The position numbers and the translations under genes are program-made. From Nostoc sp. UHCC 0302 (GTDB lineage: Bacteria > Cyanobacteriota > Cyanobacteriia > Cyanobacteriales > Nostocaceae): DNA of 64,000 nucleotides. The DNA lies in NCBI RefSeq assembly GCF_038096175.1, contig NZ_CP151102.1, positions 186,001-250,000 on the forward strand, given 5' to 3'. The notes beneath the pieces were generated by a model. The model saw only the letters and a list, made by a program, of their open reading frames with translations, was not told where the DNA came from and did not search any database. Shown here piece by piece: positions 50,628 through 59,015 of this stretch. Each line of letters opens with the position of its first letter. Within the stretch, counting starts at the first letter, position 1.

Positions 50628-50878
50628 AAGCATAGTGGAGTGTGTTTTACTTTTAGCTTTGGCAATCTAACCATTTACAAGTACAATTGTACTATATAAA
50701 TGCAACTATATGATTAACTTCATGCTCTGCATAGGCGTGAGCGTTTCTGTTGCACTATATATTTAGATAAAGCCAGTTCGGCTTAATATTCGGGCGCTTA
50801 ATCCTTAGATTATGGGGTTTGCAGAGCATTATGAATCTCACAACTCGAATCGGAGCGCTATCGTTCCTATTTTGATGG

Positions 50879-51673
50879 TTATACTTTACGAGCAACAACG
50901 TAGTAAATTAATTCCTCATGCCATACGCCCTCCTCAGTTTCTAGTGCAGCGATCTTATCGTCATAACTCGCTTTAATCCGGCTAATTTTTTCCGGTTTTA
51001 ATTCGCGCAGTGGATTATCGATATGTAGCCAGAATTGTCCATTCCATCTGCTCTGGGCTTTTTCTAAGCACAAATAAGTCCCCAGTTGTCGGGAATGAAT
51101 TTCTATTTGATTAAATTTGGCTTGAGTTAATAGGTATTGAATTCGCTCTGGTGTTCCCAATGGTTCATGCAGATTTGGAAGTGTGATTCCATGTTTTGCA
51201 CAGGCTTCTACGATTGACAATGCTGAATATGAATCTTCCGATGAGCAGGTAAATGCGATGAATCCACTGGATTTGAGAAAACGATACCAATTTCCGAGAA
51301 TCGTAGGAATGTTGGGAAAAAGCACGAGCGCGTAAGAACAATAGATTGCGTCAAATTGATTCGATTCCGGCTCATATATTTGTGCATCGACTTCAATTAG
51401 CTCAATATTGGATAAGTTTTCTGCTTGAATTTTCTGCTGAGCAATCTTGAGTAATTCTGTTGCAATATCAATTCCAATCACAGAACCACTTGTGCCGACT
51501 TTTTTAGCAGCTTCGATGGCAATATTTCCGGTTCCTGTTGCAACATCTAAAACGGATTGCCCAGGAAATGGAGTTGCATAGTCAAAAAGTGTGATTGCGC
51601 GATTGAAAGTGGCATCGTTATCATAGTTCGTCCTAGCGTTGTAAAAATCGATAACCTCTTGTTTGTAGGTCAT
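50879..51673 (-). CDS. Class I SAM-dependent methyltransferase
   Basis: The start is placed at the ATG at 51673 (MTYKQEVIDFYNAR), since the 17 residues upstream to 51724 look unrelated. Motif I VLDVATGTGNIAIEAAKK, the acidic ribose-binding end IGIDIATELLKIAQQK and IELIEVDAQ, then FDAIYCSYALVLFPN are typical of the UbiE/Coq5-like methyltransferase fold, about 265 residues. The substrate cannot be told from sequence. Its neighbours are not functionally linked, so it may be a passenger gene of the plasmid. Confidence 0.8.
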   Translation of the reverse strand: MTYKQEVIDFYNARTNYDNDATFNRAITLFDYATPFPGQSVLDVATGTGNIAIEAAKKVGTSGSVIGIDIATELLKIAQQKIQAENLSNIELIEVDAQIYEPESNQFDAIYCSYALVLFPNIPTILGNWYRFLKSSGFIAFTCSSEDSYSALSIVEACAKHGITLPNLHEPLGTPERIQYLLTQAKFNQIEIHSRQLGTYLCLEKAQSRWNGQFWLHIDNPLRELKPEKISRIKASYDDKIAALETEEGVWHEELIYYVVARKV

Positions 51674-51901
51674 AAATAACATCCATTCAGTCTGAAGGTA
51701 TGTCACAATCGTTGCATCGCGCAATACAAATGCTCATAATTTACTGCCATTGCCTGAAACCTAACTCACGTTAATTAACCTCGCCATTGGCAGTACGCTG
51801 ACTTGAGCAATTGCCGTAACAAATGCTAAAAGTCATATACCATAATTGATTTAGCTTATCCTAGAAATTACCCTCTTCAACACACGGGTAAAACATGACC
51901 A

Positions 51902-52663
51902 ATGCTTGATTACATGAGCGCGGCGATTGCGTTTTGGATGACAATGTTCGCAATTCAGGAGTGGGTGCTAAAGTTTCGCTTGGGTTACCTGGGGCGATAT
52001 TGGGCTTTAATGAGTTCTGCTAGCTTGTTTCTCGGTTTTTTGCTGTCTTCATTCATTGCCGTACCATTGATTGCTAGCTTGAGAGTAGACCCGTTCAAGT
52101 TCCCAGACAATATTATTCTGTGCGCCATCGCTGCCGTTATCTTCAGCATTATCGTCAGCCTGGGGCAATGGCTGATACTGCGAAAAACAGAATTGACACC
52201 GAGAATCTTTGCTCCCATAAATACAGCAGTTGGAATTGTGATTTTCGCCGTACTGGTGTACTTCAATGAACCTCGCTTAGAGTGGAGCGGTGGCCCAATC
52301 CAAGGTTGGAAAACTGGACTTATCTTTCTAATGGGTGGCGCAATTACTGGAACAGCGACAGGCAAGGCATTAGATTTCTACTGTGGGCGAATTGAGCAGC
52401 GGTTAATTCAGATTGAGAGAGAACGGGTAGAGAAAGAAACCCAAGAAAGAGAAAGGCTGGAGCGGGAACGCCTGGAAAAGGAAAAACAAGAGATTGAAGC
52501 CGAAGAGAGGGAAAGAGAGGAGAGAAGAAGAATAATGTTTGAAATCGCTAAAGAGGAAGAACGAAAGTGGCTTGAAGAACATGGGGATGAGGAATACGAC
52601 TATGACGAAGATGAAGACGAGGATGAGGAGTACAAATATAAGGATGAGGATGAGGAGGAATAA
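51902..52663 (+). CDS. Four-helix membrane protein with acidic/basic cytoplasmic tail
   Basis: Residues 1-160 hold four or five membrane helices (AIAFWMTMFAIQEWVLKF, ALMSSASLFLGFLLSSFIAV, IILCAIAAVIFSIIVSLGQW, TAVGIVIFAVLVYF, GLIFLMGGAITGTATG). From about 170 there is a long charged helix (ERERVEKETQERERLERERL) and the end is almost purely acidic (YDYDEDEDEDEEYKYKDEDE). The acidic tail could bind calcium or basic proteins. Family unknown. The small gene at 52675 follows after 11 bases and is probably co-transcribed. Confidence 0.6.
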   Translation: MLDYMSAAIAFWMTMFAIQEWVLKFRLGYLGRYWALMSSASLFLGFLLSSFIAVPLIASLRVDPFKFPDNIILCAIAAVIFSIIVSLGQWLILRKTELTPRIFAPINTAVGIVIFAVLVYFNEPRLEWSGGPIQGWKTGLIFLMGGAITGTATGKALDFYCGRIEQRLIQIERERVEKETQERERLERERLEKEKQEIEAEEREREERRRIMFEIAKEEERKWLEEHGDEEYDYDEDEDEDEEYKYKDEDEEE

Positions 52664-52674
52664 ACCTTTTTGCT

Positions 52675-52911
52675 ATGAGTGAAGAAAATTTCAACTACGA
52701 CGATTTTAAAAAAGTGGCCGACCTATGGCTTGAAAAAAATAAACAGCAGCCACAAGATTTTTCCGACTCAGCCAACGTAATTTTGGATCAGCAATACTCA
52801 GCATTCTTTGATGAATATAAAAAAAGTTTGTCTCAAAAAGATTTACACCTAATAAAAGAAATCACACAGCAATTACAGCTCTTATTATGGCTGCGGCAAC
52901 AGAATTTATAA
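52675..52911 (+). CDS. Small hypothetical protein, 78 residues
   Basis: A soluble helical protein (FNYDDFKKVADLWLEKNKQQ, EYKKSLSQKDLHLIKEITQQ) directly after the membrane protein gene. The composition is natural and the start ATG is 11 bases after the previous stop. No family is recognised; it may be a partner of the membrane protein. Confidence 0.5.
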   Translation: MSEENFNYDDFKKVADLWLEKNKQQPQDFSDSANVILDQQYSAFFDEYKKSLSQKDLHLIKEITQQLQLLLWLRQQNL

Positions 52912-52939
52912 CAGCATCGCTACCTCGTTAGGGGTCAAG

Positions 52940-53066
52940 TAGGGTACAAAATTTCAGCGGTTTAAAAGTACCCTAAACGCCACCTATATGGGGTATATAC
53001 AGGTGCTAAAATGGTATAAAATTTCTGATTAAGACTTAGGGTACATATAGCCCCCCTTTGTACCCC
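52940..53066. promoter_or_regulatory. GGGTAC inverted-repeat cluster near ParB
   Basis: TAGGGTAC (52940-52947) is opposed by GTACCCTA (52968-52975), and GGGTAC (53039) by GTACCC (53060). A direct repeat GGTA(C/T)AAAATTTC occurs at 52943 and 53013. Between two convergent genes there should be no promoter, so such a cluster fits a centromere (parS) or iteron set better than an operator. Confidence 0.4.
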
Positions 53067-53132
53067 ACAAGCAATATTTAAAATCTTTGCATATTAACGA
53101 ATTAAAAAGGGCAGTCGATGCATATTTTACTT

Positions 53133-53654
53133 TTATGCCCAAGGTGAAGATATAGCTGTTGTCGAAATTACCTCCTTGGCTTGCAATCTAAGCGCTGTTT
53201 GCTGACAGTTGGGACATTTCACTTTTGCCAGAATCACTGAAGGTCGCCCTTTGTACTCGCCCATTACAGGCTGTCCACTGTACTCGCTGATTATCCCCTG
53301 TTTGCAGTGATAGCACTCGAATATCACGCGTCCCACCTCCGAATTACAGTCCATAAACTGTATGTGCTGACAGGGTTCTGGCGGTAATTCTGGTTCTTCG
53401 GGGCGGTCTTGAAAGGGTATATAAGATTTGGTTGCTGGTGGTGAATCTATTTTTTTCTTGTTGCGCTTACCAGTCACCTGCTGCTCAACTTTTGGCGGCT
53501 CTGAGGGTTTTTCATCAACAGGGGCATGACCGGGCTGCTGCTCAGCCGGGAGTTCTCCCAGTAACTTGTCATCAGCCGGGGTAGGGTCAAACTCAGGAAT
53601 TTGGTTGCTAGACTTTGGTTGTTGTGGTTTAGATGGACGCTGGGTAGATTTCAT
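53133..53654 (-). CDS. Zinc-ribbon-like protein next to ParB
   Basis: About 173 residues from the ATG at 53654 (GTG at 53660 in frame). The N-terminal 90 residues are Pro/Lys/Glu-rich and disordered. The C-terminal half has CQHIQFMDC, ECYHCKQGII and KCPNCQQTALRL, enough cysteines and histidines for one or two zinc sites. It lies 121 bases downstream of ParB on the same strand, so it may belong to the partition operon. No family is recognised. Confidence 0.55.
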   Translation of the reverse strand: MKSTQRPSKPQQPKSSNQIPEFDPTPADDKLLGELPAEQQPGHAPVDEKPSEPPKVEQQVTGKRNKKKIDSPPATKSYIPFQDRPEEPELPPEPCQHIQFMDCNSEVGRVIFECYHCKQGIISEYSGQPVMGEYKGRPSVILAKVKCPNCQQTALRLQAKEVISTTAISSPWA

Positions 53655-53775
53655 CAACACCTTTACTTGAATTTAGCTTGACTGGTGAACTCCCGTATTC
53701 TACACACCAATTCCCTTGTATAACACTTTCTCCTGAGCCAGGAATAGCCTTGTCCTATCAAGTTCATATCCAGTA

Positions 53776-54711
53776 CTATTCATCAACTTTCCCTACTAAC
53801 TCTTCCAATTGAGAGAGTAGCTTATCTAACTTTGCTCGTTTACTTGCATCATTCCAAACAGATGTTTTTTTAAGTTGTTTTCCAATTTGGGAATATCTTT
53901 GAACATAGCTTGTGCTAGATGGTATTTCTTCTCTGACATTGAGTTCTTTAATTTTTTGCTTAATTTCCCTGAAACTCAAGTTTTTGGATAACGCTAGCTT
54001 AAGCAAGGCTTGACGCTGATCTTCATTTTTAACTTGTGCGATCGCTCTTGCCTTCGTAAACTCTATTTTCCCTTCACGCAGCACTTTCAAGATTTCAGGC
54101 GGGAGATTTAACAATGGTAAACGACTAGTACGAAAGGATTCGGCTGAAAATTTCCCTAGTCCCGATAAAATCGATTCGAGGGCTTGAAGTTGGAGGAAAA
54201 CGTTTTCCTCCAACTCTTGATGACGATTTTTGGCATGGTTTGCACGATTCAATATAGAACTAACTTCATCAGTACTAATTTTTAGCGTGAGCGACAAGAG
54301 ATCAAGAATAGCCTCAGTTTCTTCAACTGGATTAAGATCCTCTCGTTGTAAGTTTTCTAGAAGCGCAACTTGGAGAGCTTGTTGGTCATCTAATTCCTTA
54401 GAAACCACAGGAAGATCACTCAGTCCAATTGACTGCGCTGCTCGATAGCGCCTTTCACCAGCTACTAACTCGTAATTACCGTTTGCTAATGGGCGAACCA
54501 GCAAAGGTTCTAAAATTCCATGTTCTCTAATTGATTTAACTAACTGGGCTTGTTTTTCTTGATCAAAATAACGGCGAGGTTGCTTGGCAGGAAGTTGAAT
54601 TTGTTGAATAGATAATGTTTGAGAAGATTCAACACTTTTAGGATCGGTAATAAATTTTTGGGCAATGGAAGCAGAAAGCCCTTGAGTAAGTGATTGTCTT
54701 GATTTAGTCAT
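53776..54711 (-). CDS. parB: ParB-family centromere-binding protein
   Basis: A 311-residue protein. The ParB/Srx CTP-binding domain at about 35-130 shows IREHGILEPLLVRPL, GNYELVAGERRYRAAQSIGL and LLENLQREDLNPVEE. A helix-turn-helix region follows (LSLTLKISTDEVSSILNRA) and a C-terminal dimer helix (LDKLLSQLEELVGKV). ParB binds parS and spreads, working with ParA. The start overlaps ParA by eight bases. The motor partner is directly upstream. Confidence 0.86.
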   Translation of the reverse strand: MTKSRQSLTQGLSASIAQKFITDPKSVESSQTLSIQQIQLPAKQPRRYFDQEKQAQLVKSIREHGILEPLLVRPLANGNYELVAGERRYRAAQSIGLSDLPVVSKELDDQQALQVALLENLQREDLNPVEETEAILDLLSLTLKISTDEVSSILNRANHAKNRHQELEENVFLQLQALESILSGLGKFSAESFRTSRLPLLNLPPEILKVLREGKIEFTKARAIAQVKNEDQRQALLKLALSKNLSFREIKQKIKELNVREEIPSSTSYVQRYSQIGKQLKKTSVWNDASKRAKLDKLLSQLEELVGKVDE

Positions 54712-55348
54712 TCAAAACCTCTAAAAATTCCTTAAATAATTGCTCAAGCTCACGCCTAGCAATTCCGGCAGTCGATCCAGATAAATCAAAGATAGTAGCA
54801 TTTTGTCCGTAGCAGTCAGCAATAATCTGTCGTTGATGAAGTACATTCTCTAAAACTGTGACATTAGGCATGAGCTGAAGTACCTCGACTGCTTCATCTT
54901 TTAACTTTGTTCCTTTTACGGCACGATTAACAAACATTACGGCTTTAGGTTCTCCCCGTCGAATTCGCTGTGCTTGTTGAATTAAATGTACAGTGTCAGA
55001 AGCGCTTTCAAGGTCTATGCCCGCAGGTTGACACGGAATAATCGCTAAATCAGCAGTTAAAACTAATGCCCTGGTAGTTTCAGATAGAGCTGCCGGTCCA
55101 TCAGCAACGACCCATGTATAAGACTCAACTAGCTTAGGTAACTCATCCAATAGTGCATCAGGTGCTTGAAGGACTTGGCAAGGAATGACCTGTTCTAATC
55201 GTGCCAGCCATTTAGAAGATGAGCATTGGGCATCAGCATCTACAACCAGTACAGATTCACCTTGTTTTTGTAACCATCGTGCAAGATGCACAGAAATTGT
55301 TGACTTACCTGCTCCTCCTTTTTGATTTATAACTGCAATGATTGACAT
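54704..55348 (-). CDS. parA: ParA-family partition ATPase
   Basis: The 214-residue short-type ParA has a deviant Walker A INQKGGAGKSTISVHLARWL at the N-terminus, Walker A' region VVDADAQCSSSKWLARL, and Walker B region WVVADGPAAL. It lacks the N-terminal regulatory helix-turn-helix of type Ia ParA proteins. ParA uses ATP to form gradients on the nucleoid that move plasmids with ParB. It is the first gene of the parAB operon; inverted repeats at 55495-55524 upstream are candidate operators. Confidence 0.88.
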   Translation of the reverse strand: MSIIAVINQKGGAGKSTISVHLARWLQKQGESVLVVDADAQCSSSKWLARLEQVIPCQVLQAPDALLDELPKLVESYTWVVADGPAALSETTRALVLTADLAIIPCQPAGIDLESASDTVHLIQQAQRIRRGEPKAVMFVNRAVKGTKLKDEAVEVLQLMPNVTVLENVLHQRQIIADCYGQNATIFDLSGSTAGIARRELEQLFKEFLEVLND

Positions 55349-55494
55349 GAGTAGTGTCTAAATTACAAAAGTATAGCTGATGAAAATTTTTAGCTTGTCC
55401 TGGCTCCTTTTCAATTAAAAGAGCGAGGGCTAAATCTTAGGCTTACTTATTAAATATCAAGTTTTACTCAAAAACTTCTAAAGTTTATTTTTAT

Positions 55495-55524
55495 CTCAGT
55501 TCTTATGAAAAATTTATAAGTGAG
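55495..55524. promoter_or_regulatory. Interrupted inverted repeat upstream of parA
   Basis: CTCA-GTT-CTTAT and ATAAG-TGAG pair around GAAAAATTT, and outer TTATCTC/GAGATAA (55491-55538) add further pairing. It lies about 150 bases before the ParA start, in the place expected for an operator or parS of the parAB operon. Confidence 0.4.
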
Positions 55525-55616
55525 TTAAAAGGAGATAAGAATTCCCATATCGTTTTAAAGAGCTAAACATCTTATACGATTGTTTTGGCTAAATTCAAAA
55601 GTATGAGTAAGTTTTC

Positions 55617-55650
55617 GTAGGCGTAGCCTGTTGTAGGCATTGCTCACTAA
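55617..55650. repeat. Small dispersed repeat TAGGCGTAGCCT / TTGTAGGCATTGCTCAC
   Basis: TAGGCGTAGCCTG followed by TTGTAGGCATTGCTCA matches the small cyanobacterial repeat pattern GGCGTAGCC...CATCGC, with slight decay of the final CATCGC. It lies in the gene-free stretch 55349-56302 upstream of parA. Confidence 0.45.
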
Positions 55651-55722
55651 CATCTCGTTTTTGGATTGCTACTGTGTAGTATGTAACAGTAGAGTACTGA
55701 TAATGATTGATAACTGGTTAAA

Positions 55723-55872
55723 CTACATTGCCTCCAGCCAATCATAAACCACAGACTCATATTCCCCCTCAAATTTAACGGCAAGGAGCTATTGGCTCAA
55801 GCATCTGCTATGTACTGGCTCAGAGTCAGCCACATCGATTGCATCATCGGCTTTGAAGACTAACTCAAGCAT
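55723..55872 (-). pseudogene. Small gene with one in-frame amber stop
   Basis: A 50-codon minus-strand frame starts at the ATG at 55872 (MLELVFKADDAIDVADSEPV) and ends at 55723 with EGEYESVVYDWLEAM. It is broken once by a TAG at 55789-55791 after CLSQ. A CAG would restore it. I do not recognise it. The codon pattern on both sides of the stop looks coding. Confidence 0.35.
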
Positions 55873-56130
55873 AGAACTTTTCAGCGCTTGAACCCGTCAC
55901 AGCAATTTCAGTTTTAATCTCCTTAAGCCTTAGCTAACCCATTTTCCAGATAAGAATTGGGTAGTCGGCTATGTATTCATCTATGTTATTGCTTTGTCGA
56001 AGCAATATTAGTTACAAAATATTAGTAACTTCCCTAACAGTCTATTTACTTAATGGTTGTTATCTTAATATTTACTTCGGTCTATCTAGTTGATAGATAA
56101 TCCTCATAATAGTGGGTTTTTCTGATTCAC

Positions 56131-56170
56131 AGCGCTCATAGCTCTCTCGTTAGAGTATGAGCGCTTTTGC
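56131..56170 (+). terminator. Strong orphan terminator, possible end of a small RNA
   Basis: AGCGCTCATA-g-CTCT, loop CTCGTT, AGAG-TATGAGCGCT then TTTTGC forms a 14-pair stem with a T run on the plus strand. No protein gene precedes it on this strand, so it may end a noncoding RNA from the 55.9-56.1 kb stretch. Two smaller hairpins lie upstream (55988-56006 and 56010-56030). Confidence 0.5.
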
Positions 56171-56302
56171 TTGCTAATCAAGCTACTACTTGCATTGAAT
56201 ATATGGATGTGAAGTTTAAACTTTGTCTAACTTTGCAAAAGTCGAATATCTATCTAACGCTCTTTCATCACTCTGGTTAGATAAAAATAGTTTTCCTCAC
56301 AT

Positions 56303-56933
56303 TTATCCAGAGTTGAATGTCATGTAACCCTGAAACTGATTCATCAGGTTTTGTAGAGAAATAAATCCGCTTTTTAAAAGAGGAATATGAAAAACATCTA
56401 ACCAAGGCTTGAGTAAATTAAAAAATACATACGGTTGAATAATCAAGTACAAATTATTTAAAGTAGACTTCCATCCCAGAGTAAAATTCCACCACTCATG
56501 CCGACTATAAACATCAGGCTCTTTCTGGGATAATGGTGGAATATTTTTATTTTCTGTTTGAGCTTTATTGGCTAGTTCCCTTTCAATCGCGTGCCAGCTT
56601 ACCATTAAATATACGCAACATACAATTTCCCACCATCTTTGAATCTGATCATAATTAGTGAAGCGGAAATCAGCCCAACCTAATTCATTTTTAGCTTGTT
56701 TCAAGCCATATTCAATCCAATTACGTAATCCATAAGTGTTACCAACTTTCTGTGTTTAATCCTACAACTTTAGCTATTCCTGGCAGGGACTTTCTCTTGA
56801 TTTGAGACATCATTCCTACATGAAGATATTTGAAACTTTCAAAACTTCTTACTTCTGGAAAGATGTCTTCATATACCGCACAGTAATCATCCACGAAGTG
56901 GACAGTTCTGACTGCTTTTCTGGGCGCTATCAT
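56303..56933 (-). pseudogene. IS701-like transposase remnant with a large internal deletion
   Basis: The first 60 residues (VHFVDDYCAVYEDIFPEVRS, FKYLHVGMMSQIKRKSLPGI) match the start of IS701/IS4-type cyanobacterial transposases. They break off near NTESW, and the next frame resumes YGLRNWIEYGLKQAKNELGW ADFRFTNY, the C-terminal part, followed by YLMVSWHA. Roughly the central half with the catalytic acidic residues is missing. The C-terminal fragment alone is 133 residues (56303-56704). No intact terminal repeats were identified. The element is dead. Confidence 0.75.
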
Positions 56934-57100
56934 CGATCAACTCTAGAACTCAGCTATTTGTTTGTTATTATACTTTCCCCAGAGTGATGAAAGAGCGCTA
57001 AATACTTGAGGGCGTTTCTTGTTTGATTCTCCCCTAATTCTCCCCTTTTAATTCTTAAAGTTCTAAAACTGATAATTTTACTCGACCTGAAGCTAGCTTT

Positions 57101-57493
57101 ATGAAATATATTCCTTTAATAGATTCTCTTCTGATTGTTAGTTGTATTAGCCTGATGCCAGGTGTTGGTAACGCCCAAACAGATGCTGTTATCAACGAAA
57201 AACCAATAGCTGTCAATTTTAACAGTTCATCTACTAACTCTACTGTTATTAGTTTCCTAAAAGCCCCGGAGCTTGTTTCTTATGCTTATCAGGGAGGTCT
57301 CTTACAACAGGGTATTCCGAGCGGAGGAACATTAGTGCTTAAAACTTTAAGCAGAAATATTATTGCAAAAGATTTGGTAAGAGCGGCTGTAAATGCAAAG
57401 AAATTACCAGCACAAGTTATGAACGACCAAAGTTATTTAAATGCTGTAGGCTTACAACTTGAAGCATTACCTGATGAAGCTGCTTTTGATTGA
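57101..57493 (+). CDS. Small exported protein, 130 residues
   Basis: A signal peptide (LIDSLLIVSCISLMPGVGNAQ) is followed by a mature part of about 105 residues (AVNFNSSSTNSTVISFLKAP, YAYQGGLLQQGIPSGGTLVL, ARAAVNAKKLPAQVMNDQSY-like helical end). It looks like a periplasmic or surface protein with a short repeat-free fold. No family is recognised. It stands alone between the transposase remnant and a gene-free stretch (57494-57723). Confidence 0.5.
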   Translation: MKYIPLIDSLLIVSCISLMPGVGNAQTDAVINEKPIAVNFNSSSTNSTVISFLKAPELVSYAYQGGLLQQGIPSGGTLVLKTLSRNIIAKDLVRAAVNAKKLPAQVMNDQSYLNAVGLQLEALPDEAAFD

Positions 57494-57723
57494 AGGTGCA
57501 AATGACTGTTATGTAAATAAATTAGTATTTTTAATTACATACTCATTATCAGCGTCTACAGCGTTTAACTCACTAAAATGCTTGTTATAACCAGCTTGTT
57601 GTATGAACACGGACGGCTTAGAACAACTCACTATCGAATGGATTTAAATCTAGACTGCCAATTTTCACTGTAGGATTTTGGTTAAATTCATTACTAACTC
57701 TTATTTACTATAAAAATCAATTA

Positions 57724-58773
57724 CTATCTCATTAATTCTGACAACATCTGCTCCAGAATATCTTCTATAATTTCTTCGTCTAAGGAGTGCAGAGGTGCTG
57801 GGCCAGCGAGAAATTCTTTAATGGTGATTTTCTGTTCTCTAAAATCCTTAACAAAATCCCGAATCCCAGAAACAACGTTAATTTCAGATTCCATTGTTTC
57901 TACGATCGCAGCCATAGCGTCAATGCCTTTTTTAGCAGCTTTTCGAGAATCGCAAACCATCGTTCCTTCTGGAGTATTTTTTGTCAAACGCAGTTCCTGT
58001 TTCAAGTTTTCGTATTGAGCCAGAAGAATTTGATTTTGTTGTTCTAGAGTTCGGCATCTACGGGTTAAATCATCCTCGCTATTATTGTCAATAACTTCCC
58101 CAGCTTGTTGACTTCGTTCAATTTCAAGAAGTTTTGCCAAGTCGCCTTCTTGATAAGCTTTATTGATTTCTTTCATAATTTCTGTGTGATACTTCTGTGT
58201 TTCACTGTCTGTGACTTTATCAGGGTGAAAGATTTCAGCTAATTTCAGAAATGTTTGACGAATTTTTCTTTGGTCATCTGTTCTGGCTACAGAGGGAGAT
58301 TCTACAGGCTGTTGCGATTGCCAATATTGATGCTGTTCTTCACTAGTTTCGTTTGAAAAATCTGTATTGGTATCTTCATTTTCAAACGGTTCGTCTAACT
58401 CTGTATCTACGTGTTTACTATTGGCTTTGACACTTATAACTCCTGTTATCTGTAGGTTACGATAAACTGCTTCTATATTCTTAAGGGTTTGTTTACCGAA
58501 CTTTCTAGTAGTAAAAATTTCCTCAAACAGAGTATGGATTTCCTGGTCTAACTCAGCCATCTTTTGGAAATTGGGAGTAGCTTTTGTGAGAAATTCCGTG
58601 CCAAAAGAACGCATCTGTTCGACAAAGTTCTTCAGTTCCGTGCGCTTTCTCTTGATCTGCTTAAGCAGGGATTGGTGTTCTTTTTCCAGAAACTCTAAGC
58701 GGATATGTAATTGAGACAGAGCCAGCGGAGTTACTTTAATTGATTGCGATGGAACTGTAGTTTTTCGAGGCAT
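57724..58773 (-). CDS. J-domain protein with coiled-coil N-terminus
   Basis: A 349-residue protein. Residues about 15-110 form coiled coil (LHIRLEFLEKEHQSLLKQIK, LKNFVEQMRSFG). Around residues 165-215 lies a J-domain with the HPD motif at 183-185 (LAEIFHPDKVTDSETQKYHT, INKAYQEGDLAKLLEI). J-domains stimulate the ATPase of DnaK chaperones. A second coil (CRTLEQQNQILLAQYENL) and an acidic C-terminus follow. It has no zinc-finger or DnaJ C-terminal domain, so it is a specialised co-chaperone that directs DnaK to an unknown client. Confidence 0.72.
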   Translation of the reverse strand: MPRKTTVPSQSIKVTPLALSQLHIRLEFLEKEHQSLLKQIKRKRTELKNFVEQMRSFGTEFLTKATPNFQKMAELDQEIHTLFEEIFTTRKFGKQTLKNIEAVYRNLQITGVISVKANSKHVDTELDEPFENEDTNTDFSNETSEEQHQYWQSQQPVESPSVARTDDQRKIRQTFLKLAEIFHPDKVTDSETQKYHTEIMKEINKAYQEGDLAKLLEIERSQQAGEVIDNNSEDDLTRRCRTLEQQNQILLAQYENLKQELRLTKNTPEGTMVCDSRKAAKKGIDAMAAIVETMESEINVVSGIRDFVKDFREQKITIKEFLAGPAPLHSLDEEIIEDILEQMLSELMR

Positions 58774-59015
58774 GAAACACGTATGTAAGTTTAAAGTTTA
58801 AAATATAACTATTGCAGTACTTAGGCTAATGCGAAAAAAGATACCTCAATGATCATACACCGCAGCCTAATACTAAGCTTTTTATAGTTTTTTGAATCAA
58901 AGCATCTAAGCGTACACCATAAGTAAGTAGACGAATCGGCGGCTTTCGAGCGATATTACTCTTGAAAACACAAAAGAGAATTTTTTGGTGTAAAGTAACA
59001 CTGAAATATACTGAA

